The translations under genes and the position numbers were made by a program. Below the pieces are notes generated by a model, which was given only the letters and a program-made list of their open reading frames with translations, was not told where the DNA came from and did no database searches. A DNA stretch of 64,000 bases from JAQGMJ01 sp036498945 (GTDB lineage: Bacteria > Pseudomonadota > Gammaproteobacteria > Burkholderiales > JAEUOS01), in the NCBI GenBank assembly GCA_036498945.1, contig DASYEQ010000048.1:8594-72593 (forward strand). The letters are read 5' to 3'. Below, in pieces: positions 25,176 through 32,408 of the stretch (position 1 is the stretch's first letter; every line of letters begins with the position of its first letter).

Positions 25176-26156
25176 ATGAAAATGATCAAGCAGCCGAAAA
25201 AACTGGTGATGGCCGGCTTAAGCCTGCTCGCGTTCGCGCTGGCGGGCGCGGCTTGCGCCCAGTCTTATCCGAACAAGCCGATCCGCCTGGTGGTGACCTT
25301 CCCCGCCGGCGGCGCGCCCGACATCCTTTCGCGCATCATCAGCGAGAAGTCGCAGCTCGGCCAATCCATCGTGGTCGACAACAAGCCGGGCGCCGGCGGC
25401 AACATCGGCGCCGAGAACGTCGCCCACTCCGCGCCCGACGGCTACACCCTGGTGATGGGCACCGTCGGCACCCATTCGATCAATGGCGCGCTCTACAGCA
25501 AGATGCCCTACGACATGGTGAAGGACTTCACGCCCATCACCGAAATTGCCTCCACCCCCAACCTGCTGGTGGTGTGGCCCGGCCTGCCGGTGAAAAACGT
25601 CCAGGAGCTGATCGCGTACGCGAAGGCGAATCCCGGCAAGCTGGCCTTCGGCTCGCCCGGCGTGGGTACGTCCATCCACGTCTCCGGCGAACTGATGAAG
25701 TCGATGGCCGGCATCCAGATGACCCACGTGCCCTACAAGGGGCGGCAGTTCGCCATTCCCGATCTTCTCGGCGGGCAGATCCAGCTGATGTTCGACAACA
25801 TGCCCTCCGCCCTGCCGCTGGCCAAGGAAGGCAAGCTGCGCGCGCTCGGCCAGACCGGCGCCAGGCGCAGCCCTTCCGCGCCGGACGTGCCGACCATCGC
25901 CGAGCAGGGCCTGCCGGGGTTCGAAGCCACCTCGTGGTTCGCCCTGTTCGCCCCCGCCGGCACGCCGAAAGACGTCGTCGCCAAAATCCACGACGACGCC
26001 GTGCGCATCTTCAAGATGCCCGACGTCGAGAGCAAGATGAAAACCCTGGGTCTCGACCCGGTGCTTTCGACGCCGGAGGAACTGGCGAAATACCAGCAGC
26101 AGGAAATTGCCAAGTGGGCGAAGGTGGTGAAAGCCTCCGGTGCCCGCGCCGATTGA
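25176..26156 (+). CDS. TTT periplasmic receptor, Bug family
   Basis: This 326-residue Bug receptor starts at ATG 25176 (GGAG seven nt upstream). Its signal peptide ends near ACAQ/SYPN. Family motifs are RLVVTFPAGGAPDILSR and VDNKPGAGGNIGAENVAHSA. It lies beyond the tctA terminator and is followed 44 nt later by another Bug gene, so the two form a receptor-only transcription unit that must use a permease encoded elsewhere or the adjacent TctAB. Its ligand cannot be predicted. Confidence 0.92.
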   Translation: MKMIKQPKKLVMAGLSLLAFALAGAACAQSYPNKPIRLVVTFPAGGAPDILSRIISEKSQLGQSIVVDNKPGAGGNIGAENVAHSAPDGYTLVMGTVGTHSINGALYSKMPYDMVKDFTPITEIASTPNLLVVWPGLPVKNVQELIAYAKANPGKLAFGSPGVGTSIHVSGELMKSMAGIQMTHVPYKGRQFAIPDLLGGQIQLMFDNMPSALPLAKEGKLRALGQTGARRSPSAPDVPTIAEQGLPGFEATSWFALFAPAGTPKDVVAKIHDDAVRIFKMPDVESKMKTLGLDPVLSTPEELAKYQQQEIAKWAKVVKASGARAD

Positions 26157-26200
26157 CCCGCTACAAGTTTATTGACCTCAAAACCAGCAGGAGAAACCGC

Positions 26201-27187
26201 ATGACCAAACCCGCCCACCGCCTGATCCGTGCCGCCCTGGGAGCCGCCTTTGGCGCCGCCGCCCTGGGCAGCGCCAGCGTGGCTCACGCCCAGGATTACC
26301 CCACCCGGCCGGTGCGCATCGTCGTCCCGTTCGGCGCGGGCGGCCCGGCCGACATCTATGCGCGCGCCGTCGCCCAGCACTTAGGCGACGAACTCAAGCA
26401 GCCCTTCACCGTGGACGACCGTCCCGGCGGCGGCTCGCTGATCGGCACCGACATCGTCGCCAAGTCGCCGCCCGACGGCTACACCCTGCTGCTCATCTCC
26501 AACACCCACACCGTCAACGAGACCCTGTATCCGAAGCGCCCCTTCGCCCTGATGAAGGACTTCACGGCAATCGCGCCGATCAACATCGCCTACCTGGTGC
26601 TGGTGGTCAACCCCGGCACCACCATCAAGAGCGTGCCCGACCTGATCGCCCAGGCGAAGGCCGCCCCGGGCAAGCTCAACTTCGCCTCCTCCGGCGCCGG
26701 CACGCCGTATCACATGGCCGGTGAGCTGTTCAAGGCGATGTCCCACACCGACATCACCCACGTGCCCTACAAGAGTTCCGGCGGTGCGCGCACCGACACC
26801 ATGGGCGGCCAGGTGCAGATGATGTTCGACTCCGTCTCCACCATGGCGCCGTTCGTCAAGAACGGCAAGGTGCGCGGGCTGGCCACCACGGGCCTGAAGC
26901 GCGACCCCATCCTGCCCGACCTGCCCACCGTCTCCGACACCGTCAAGGGCTACGCCGCCGAGATATGGCTGGGCCTGATGGCGCCGGCGAAGACGCCCAA
27001 GCCGATCGTCGACAAGCTCAACGCCGAAATCCAGAAGATGGTGCAGACCCCGTCGGTGCGCGACATGTGGGCCACCCAGGGCGCCGCGCCCATGGTGATG
27101 ACCCCGGGCAAGTTCACCACCTACCTCAACGGCGACATCGCCAAGTGGGCCAAGGTGGTGAAGATCTCCGGGGCGAAAGTGGAGTAA
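26201..27187 (+). CDS. TTT periplasmic receptor, Bug family
   Basis: This is a 328-residue Bug receptor. ATG 26201 follows AGGAGAAACCGC, and the signal peptide ends near AHAQ/DYPT. Its loop sequences (RIVVPFGAGGPADIYAR, VDDRPGGGSLIGTDIVAKSP) differ clearly from those of the preceding receptor, so the pair is not a recent duplication and probably binds different acids. The double-hairpin element R2 begins 5 nt after its stop and a long second hairpin follows, giving an unusually structured 3' end. Confidence 0.92.
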   Translation: MTKPAHRLIRAALGAAFGAAALGSASVAHAQDYPTRPVRIVVPFGAGGPADIYARAVAQHLGDELKQPFTVDDRPGGGSLIGTDIVAKSPPDGYTLLLISNTHTVNETLYPKRPFALMKDFTAIAPINIAYLVLVVNPGTTIKSVPDLIAQAKAAPGKLNFASSGAGTPYHMAGELFKAMSHTDITHVPYKSSGGARTDTMGGQVQMMFDSVSTMAPFVKNGKVRGLATTGLKRDPILPDLPTVSDTVKGYAAEIWLGLMAPAKTPKPIVDKLNAEIQKMVQTPSVRDMWATQGAAPMVMTPGKFTTYLNGDIAKWAKVVKISGAKVE

Positions 27188-27191
27188 GCGT

Positions 27192-27263
27192 CCAAAAGTA
27201 AAAACCTACTTTTGGCCGGGCTGACCGGTCAAGAAATCACCGGCGAAGCCGGATGATTTCTTG
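27192..27263 (+). repeat. Stop-proximal double-hairpin element R2
   Basis: Stem 1 is CCAAAAGTA/TACTTTTGG (27192-27200, 27207-27215). Stem 2 is CAAGAAATCA, CCGGC, loop GAA, GCCGG, bulged A, TGATTTCTTG (27230-27263). Outer arms differ from R1 but remain fully paired, and the core CCGGC-GAA-GCCGG plus single bulge is conserved. Confidence 0.87.
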
Positions 27264-27272
27264 AATTAAACT

Positions 27273-27348
27273 GCGACGAAACACCGGTAGTTGTGGCGTC
27301 TGTTCCACGGACGCCACATCCTGGTTTTCGTCGCTTTTATTTTTGCAG
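27273..27348 (+). terminator. Long nested hairpin with T-tract just before the hydroxylase operon
   Basis: The outer arms GCGACGAAA (27273-27281) and TTTCGTCGC (27326-27334) enclose an inner stem TGTGGCGTC/GACGCCACA (27292-27300, 27310-27318). The structure is followed by TTTTATTTTT. It ends about 15 nt before ATG 27362, so it is a terminator of the Bug unit, an attenuator of the next operon, or both. Confidence 0.7.
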
Positions 27349-27361
27349 TAACCTGGGCTCC

Positions 27362-27832
27362 ATGTCTCAAACTGTCACTCTCAAGGTCAACGGCGAATTG
27401 CGCCAAATCGGCGCGGCGGAGGATACGCCGCTGCTTTATGCGTTGCGCAACGATCTCAATCTCAAGGGCGCGCGCTTCGGCTGCGGCGCCGGGCATTGCG
27501 GCGCCTGCCGCGTGCTGCTCGACGGCCACGCGGTGGCCTCCTGCGACACGCCGCTGTGGGCCGCCAAGGGCAAGGAAGTCGTCACCATCGAAGGCCTGGG
27601 GACGGAGGAGGCGCCGCACGCGCTGCAGCGCGCCTTCATCGCCGAGCAGGCGGCGCAATGCGGCTATTGCGCCTCCGGCATCATCATGAGCGCCGCCGCC
27701 TTGCTGGCCCGATGTCCGCAGCCCAGCGAAGCGCAGGTGCGCGAGGCGCTGGACCGCAACCTGTGCCGCTGCGGCAGCCACAACCGTATCGTGCGCGCCG
27801 TGCTGCGCGCCGCGCAGGAGATGTCGGCATGA
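27362..27832 (+). CDS. [2Fe-2S] small subunit of a xanthine-dehydrogenase-family hydroxylase
   Basis: This is a 156-residue CoxS/IorA-type electron-transfer subunit. The N-terminal plant-ferredoxin-type cluster uses CGAGHCGACRVLLDGHAVASC (Cys near residues 40, 45, 48 and 60). The C-terminal four-helix cluster uses CGYCASGI and CRCGSHNRI. Electrons from the molybdenum subunit pass through these clusters. No Shine-Dalgarno is obvious before ATG 27362, and a large hairpin ends 15 nt upstream, hinting at regulated translation. Its stop overlaps the start of the large subunit (ATGA). There is no FAD subunit gene. Confidence 0.92.
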   Translation: MSQTVTLKVNGELRQIGAAEDTPLLYALRNDLNLKGARFGCGAGHCGACRVLLDGHAVASCDTPLWAAKGKEVVTIEGLGTEEAPHALQRAFIAEQAAQCGYCASGIIMSAAALLARCPQPSEAQVREALDRNLCRCGSHNRIVRAVLRAAQEMSA

Positions 27833-30102
27833 ACCTCGATCCGCGCACTCTCGATCCCGCCGCCACCGCTTCCGCCGCGCCTGCGCCCGCCGCTACCGCG
27901 CCCGCACCGACGCCGGCCACGCTGGAAAAACCGGCGCCCGCCGTCGTCATCCCGGCGCCCGCGGCCAATGCGCCCGCCGTGGCCAAGCTGCCCGGCAGCC
28001 TCAACAACAACCGGCGCCTCAATCTCTGGCTGCGCGTGCTGCCCGAGGGCATCATCGAAGTCATGCCCGGCAAGGTGGAAATCGGCCAGGGCATCGTCAC
28101 CGCCCTGGGGCAGATCGTCGCCGAGGAGTTCGACGTCGATCTGTCGCGCGTACGCATGGTGCGCGCCAGGACCGGCCTGAGCCCGGACGAAGCGGTCACC
28201 TCCGGCAGCCTGTCGATCCAGGACTGCGGCCTGGCGTTGCGCCACGCCAGCGCCGAGGCGCGCGCCCTGCTGATCGCCGAAGCGGCGCGGCAGTGGAACG
28301 CTGAGGCCGCCACGCTCACGGTGGCGGACGGCGTGATCAGCGACACCTCCGGCCGCAAGCTGGCCTACTGGCAACTCGACAGCGCCGCGCTGTTCGACCG
28401 CGAAGCCACCGGCACGGTGCGCCTCAAGACCGTCGATGCGCACCGCCTGATCGGCACCACGGTGGCGCGCATCGACATTCCCGACAAGGTCTACGGCCAC
28501 CCGCGCTTCGTGCACGACATGGTGCTGCCCGGCATGCGCTACGGCCGCGTGCTGCGCCCGGCCGCCCCCGGCGCGCGTCTCGCAAGCCTGGACGATGCGG
28601 CGGCGCGCGCGCTGCCTGGCGTCACCATCGTGCGCGACGGCAGCTTCGTCGGCGTGGTGGCCGGGCGTGAAGAGGTTGCGCTCAAGGCCCTCGCGCTCTT
28701 GCGCAAGGGCGCGGCGTGGAGCGAGGGCCCCGGCATGCCGCCCACCGAAGGCCTGTACGACTGGATGCGCACCCAGCCGCTCGACTCCAAGGTGATCGAG
28801 GACAAGCACGAGCCCCTGCCCGGCGCCGTGGCGCAGGAAGTCAGCCTGCGCTACACCAAGCCCTATCTCGCGCACGCCTCCATCGGCGCCTGCTGCGCCA
28901 TCGCGCAGTGGAACGAGGCGGCCGACAAGAAGCAATTGCTGCTGTGGACCCACAGCCAGGGCATCTACAATCTGCGCGCCGACCTCGGCCTCACCTTCAG
29001 GATGCCGCTTGCCGACATCATCGTCGAGCACGTTGAAGGCGCCGGCTGCTACGGCCACAACGGCGCCGACGATGCCGCGCTCGATGCCGTGCTGCTGGCG
29101 CGCGCCGCCGGCGGTGCGCCGGTGCAGGTGGTGTGGTCGCGCGAGGAAGAGCTGGCCTGGTCGCCCGCCAGCCCGGCGATGGACATCCAGGTCAAGGCCG
29201 GCCTGGATGCCGAAGGCAACGTGCTGAGCTGGCAATACCAGGTGTGGAGCAACGGCCACGGCATCCGCCCCGGCCGCGCCAAGACGCCGACGCTATTGGC
29301 CGCGCGCTATCTGGACGAGCCGTTCGAGCAGTTCATCGCCGTCAACGCCCCGCTCGCCAGCGGCGGCGGCTCGGACCGCAACGCCATCGCCCAGTACACC
29401 TTCCCCGAGCACGTGGTCACCAATCACCGCCTGCTCACCATGCCCCTGCGCGTCTCCGCCATGCGCGCCCTGGGCGGCTACGCCAACATCTTCGCCATCG
29501 AATCGGCGATGGACGAATTCGCGCTGATGGCAGGCGCCGATCCGGTCGAGTACCGCCTGCGCCACCTGAAAGATCCGCGCGCCATCGCCGTGCTGAAAAC
29601 CGCCGCCGCGCGCGCGCGCTGGAGCGAGTGGGACAGCGAAGAACACGAAGAAGGCGCCGGCCACGGCATCGCCTGGGTCAAATACAAGAACAGCGCCGCC
29701 TATTGCGCGGTGGTGGCCGAGGTGGTGATGGCCGAAGTGGTCAAGGTCAAGCGCCTGGTGATCGCGGTGGACGTTGGCCTCACCATCAACCCCGACGGCG
29801 TGATCAACCAGATCGAAGGCGGCGCCATCCAGTCCGCCAGCTGGACGTTGAAGGAAGCGCTGGGCTACGATGCCCAGGGCGTCACCAGCGTCGACTGGGA
29901 GCACTACCCGATCCTCAACTTCAGCGAAGTGCCCCAGGTCGAGATCGAGATCATCAACCGCCCCGAAGAACGCTCGGTCGGCGCCGGCGAATGCGCCAGC
30001 GGCCCGACGGCGGCGGCGATCGCCAACGCGGTGGCGCATGCGCTGGGGGTGCGGGTGCGCGACCTGCCGCTGACGCCCGAGCGCATCATGGCGGCGATGT
30101 AG
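27829..30102 (+). CDS. Molybdopterin-binding large subunit of a xanthine-dehydrogenase-family hydroxylase
   Basis: This 757-residue Moco subunit resembles isoquinoline 1-oxidoreductase/aldehyde oxidase large subunits. After a Pro/Ala-rich linker (about residues 10-55), the family core starts NNRRLNLWLRVLPEGIIEV and contains PGKVEIGQGIVTALGQ (Moco contact), SAMRALGGYANIFAIESAMD and the C-terminal GAGECASGP, whose Glu is the catalytic base. Enzymes of this group hydroxylate N-heterocycles or aldehydes. Only the small subunit accompanies it, so it is a two-subunit type and electrons probably go to a cytochrome or quinone rather than NAD. No cytochrome domain or Tat signal is visible. Convergent with the soe-type operon. 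Confidence 0.9.
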   Translation: MNLDPRTLDPAATASAAPAPAATAPAPTPATLEKPAPAVVIPAPAANAPAVAKLPGSLNNNRRLNLWLRVLPEGIIEVMPGKVEIGQGIVTALGQIVAEEFDVDLSRVRMVRARTGLSPDEAVTSGSLSIQDCGLALRHASAEARALLIAEAARQWNAEAATLTVADGVISDTSGRKLAYWQLDSAALFDREATGTVRLKTVDAHRLIGTTVARIDIPDKVYGHPRFVHDMVLPGMRYGRVLRPAAPGARLASLDDAAARALPGVTIVRDGSFVGVVAGREEVALKALALLRKGAAWSEGPGMPPTEGLYDWMRTQPLDSKVIEDKHEPLPGAVAQEVSLRYTKPYLAHASIGACCAIAQWNEAADKKQLLLWTHSQGIYNLRADLGLTFRMPLADIIVEHVEGAGCYGHNGADDAALDAVLLARAAGGAPVQVVWSREEELAWSPASPAMDIQVKAGLDAEGNVLSWQYQVWSNGHGIRPGRAKTPTLLAARYLDEPFEQFIAVNAPLASGGGSDRNAIAQYTFPEHVVTNHRLLTMPLRVSAMRALGGYANIFAIESAMDEFALMAGADPVEYRLRHLKDPRAIAVLKTAAARARWSEWDSEEHEEGAGHGIAWVKYKNSAAYCAVVAEVVMAEVVKVKRLVIAVDVGLTINPDGVINQIEGGAIQSASWTLKEALGYDAQGVTSVDWEHYPILNFSEVPQVEIEIINRPEERSVGAGECASGPTAAAIANAVAHALGVRVRDLPLTPERIMAAM

Positions 30103-30111
30103 GCGCCCGGC

Positions 30112-30753
30112 TTAAAGCTGGGTCCAGAGGAAATAGGCCACGCCGCCGCCGGCGATCAGCATGAACGGCAGCGCGAAGGCGGCGATGCGCGCGAAGCCGC
30201 CGCCCCCCGCGGCCTGCGGCCAGCCCGGCTCGCGAAAGGCGAACACCACGCCGCGCCCGGCGCGCCAGTCGAGGTTCCACATCAGGCCGGCGCAGGCGTA
30301 GAGCACCGAAGAGGCGGCGATGTTCCAGGCCCAGGTAGGTGGATAAATGCCGAGCTTGAACAGGATGTACAGGTCGTAGCTCCACGAGGCCACGGTGAGC
30401 CACACCACCAGCGCGATGAACACCTCGACCACGCGCCCGCGCCCGGCCAGCGCCGCGTACAGCGTGCCCACCGCCCACGGCGCGGTGAGGTAGGCGAACA
30501 GCGACATGAAGGCCGCGTCCACGTAGTCCCAGGTCGGGTCGCCGGTATAGGGCGCGACCAGCACCATGCCGAGAAAGGCGATGATGAACGTAGTGAGGCG
30601 CCAGGGCAGCAGCAGGAACTTGCGATAGTCCACGCTGAACAGCGGCAGGCGCTTGCGCTGGGCCGCCAGGCAGGCCGCGCCGGCGAGCACTACCGCCAGG
30701 TAGCAGGCGATGTAGGTCTTGAAAAACGGATCGAGTTCACCCCAGGCCTGCAT
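30112..30753 (-). CDS. Membrane protein of unknown function at the end of the molybdoenzyme operon
   Basis: A 213-residue integral membrane protein with about six helices, starting MQAWGELDPFFKTYIACYLA at 30753. No Cys pairs or heme His pattern stand out. It lies 41 nt after the DmsC-like anchor gene on the same strand and is probably co-transcribed. I do not recognise the family; it may assist assembly or quinone interaction of the neighbouring enzyme, which is inference from position only. The frame's earlier Met (30792) overlaps the anchor gene's 3' end. Confidence 0.75.
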   Translation of the reverse strand: MQAWGELDPFFKTYIACYLAVVLAGAACLAAQRKRLPLFSVDYRKFLLLPWRLTTFIIAFLGMVLVAPYTGDPTWDYVDAAFMSLFAYLTAPWAVGTLYAALAGRGRVVEVFIALVVWLTVASWSYDLYILFKLGIYPPTWAWNIAASSVLYACAGLMWNLDWRAGRGVVFAFREPGWPQAAGGGGFARIAAFALPFMLIAGGGVAYFLWTQL

Positions 30754-30794
30754 GCCGCTTCCTCCCGTGCGCAGGCGCGCCGCCGGAAGCACGC

Positions 30795-31733
30795 CTAGGA
30801 AACGACCTGATAGTACAGATTCTGCGGGTGATTCGCCTGGGCGAAGAAGAACCAGCGTTCCGCCAGCAGCCCGAGGTACTGCACCACCAGCGCCGCGATC
30901 AGCAGCAGGCCGTTCACATATCGCTCGGCCAGTGCCAGTAGCAAGGTGGAGCCGGGAAAAATCAGCAGCAGGAAGACAATGCGCGCATTCTTGATGAACA
31001 GCGCGCTCTTGCCGTGGAAGAACTCGCGCGTGTTGAAGGTGCCGCCCATCGCGCCCATCGACTTCTGCTGGATGCGCGGGTTATTGATGCCGATGGCGCT
31101 TTGCACGGTCGAGCCGGGCTTGAGGCCGGCATTGCGCCTGAGCATAAGCAGCCGCACCGCCAGCGCGACGATCAGGAACAGGTAGGTCGCCTGCAGGTAG
31201 GCCGGCACCCAGGCCGGCGCCGCCCATGCCGCCCACACGCAGGCGGCGGTGAAGCCCGAGGCGCAGCCCAGCAGCACGAAGTTGGCCAGCGTATAGGCGC
31301 TCGCCCACTCGCGGATGAAGCGCAGGCAGGCGTAGATCATCGCCGTGCATACCCACAGCGCGAGCGCGGCCAATGCACAGGCGACGCCGGCAATCGGCGC
31401 CCAGCGCTGCCCGGTGTAATGCGCCCAGCCGTAGAGGGCGCAAAGCCCGAGGAATGCCGGCACCGCGATCACCTCGCGCGACAGCCACGAAGTGCGCCAC
31501 ATCGCCGCGCTGCGCCAGAAACGCTCCGGCCGCCCGAGATGGAAAAACGAGGCGAACAGGCCCAGGCCGCCAAGGATCAGGCAGATCACCGCGCCGCCGA
31601 CGAAAAAGTCGCGCGCCGCCAGCGGCGTGGTGTGGCCGCCGCCGATGACATCCGCGCCTACCAGCGCCAGCATCAGCCCCTGCGCCATGCCGCACAGGGT
31701 GGTGAGAAAAATGACGGAAAAGGCCGGCTTCAT
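30795..31733 (-). CDS. soeC: DmsC/SoeC-type membrane anchor subunit
   Basis: This 312-residue membrane anchor of the DmsC family has about eight hydrophobic helices, opening MKPAFSVIFLTTLCGMAQGL. The family FHLGRPERFWRS segment near residue 66 is clear. It should hold the catalytic AB dimer to the inner membrane and exchange electrons with quinone. Encoded 31 nt after the Fe-S subunit. Because the catalytic subunit lacks a Tat signal, the SoeC of cytoplasm-facing sulfite dehydrogenase is the better fit, but DMSO-reductase-like alternatives remain. Confidence 0.8.
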   Translation of the reverse strand: MKPAFSVIFLTTLCGMAQGLMLALVGADVIGGGHTTPLAARDFFVGGAVICLILGGLGLFASFFHLGRPERFWRSAAMWRTSWLSREVIAVPAFLGLCALYGWAHYTGQRWAPIAGVACALAALALWVCTAMIYACLRFIREWASAYTLANFVLLGCASGFTAACVWAAWAAPAWVPAYLQATYLFLIVALAVRLLMLRRNAGLKPGSTVQSAIGINNPRIQQKSMGAMGGTFNTREFFHGKSALFIKNARIVFLLLIFPGSTLLLALAERYVNGLLLIAALVVQYLGLLAERWFFFAQANHPQNLYYQVVS

Positions 31734-31764
31734 GCGCGCGCTCGCAAAACGTTGACGGCGCGAA

Positions 31765-32406
31765 TCATAGCTTGGCTTCGTCGATCAGTTCCGTGATCTT
31801 GCGCGGCAGGTAGTGATTGGCCGGCTTGGTGTCCCATTCCGGCATCAGCGCATAGCCGCCGCGCTCGCGAATGGCCACCGAGACTTCCGAATTCTCGTCG
31901 TGCACGTCGCCGAACAGGCGCGCGTTGGTCGGGCAGGCCATCACGCAGGCGGGCTTGCGCTCTTCTTCGGGCAGGGTGTCGCTGCAGACGCGGTCCACGC
32001 ACAGCGTGCACTTGGTCATCACCTTGCGCCCTTCGTCCAGTTCGCGCGCGCCGTAGGGGCAAGCCCAGGCGCAGTACTTGCAGCCGATGCACTTGTCGTA
32101 ATCCACCAGCACGATGCCGTCTTCCTTGCGCTTGTACGAAGCGCCCGTCGGACAGACGGGCACGCAAGGCGGGTCTTCGCAGTGCAGGCAACTCTTGGGG
32201 AAATGCACCGTCTGCGTATCGGGAAAGGCGCCGACTTCAAAGGTCTGCACGCGGTTGAAGAAGGTGCCGGTGGGGTTTTCGCCGTAGGGGTTCAAATCCT
32301 GCAAGGGGCCGGCGGTGCCGGAGGTGTTCCACTGCTTGCAGGAAGTCACGCAGGCATGGCAGCCGACGCAGACGTTGAGATCGATTACCAGAGCTAATTG
32401 GGTCAT
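31765..32406 (-). CDS. soeB: Four-cluster [4Fe-4S] ferredoxin subunit (DmsB/SoeB type)
   Basis: This 213-residue electron-transfer subunit contains four [4Fe-4S] binding motifs: CVGCHACVTSCKQWN at the N-terminus, CLHCEDPPCVPVCPTGA, CIGCKYCAWACPYGAR, and CTLCVDRVCS with a distal CVMACP. It relays electrons between the molybdopterin subunit and the membrane anchor. The start lies 2 nt after the end of the catalytic subunit gene. Length and order match DmsB/SoeB. Confidence 0.9.
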   Translation of the reverse strand: MTQLALVIDLNVCVGCHACVTSCKQWNTSGTAGPLQDLNPYGENPTGTFFNRVQTFEVGAFPDTQTVHFPKSCLHCEDPPCVPVCPTGASYKRKEDGIVLVDYDKCIGCKYCAWACPYGARELDEGRKVMTKCTLCVDRVCSDTLPEEERKPACVMACPTNARLFGDVHDENSEVSVAIRERGGYALMPEWDTKPANHYLPRKITELIDEAKL

Positions 32407-32408
32407 GA

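Noticed and set aside
27362..30102. Carbon monoxide dehydrogenase coxSL
   Set aside because: There is no coxM, and the large subunit resembles isoquinoline/aldehyde-type hydroxylases rather than the CO dehydrogenase group.
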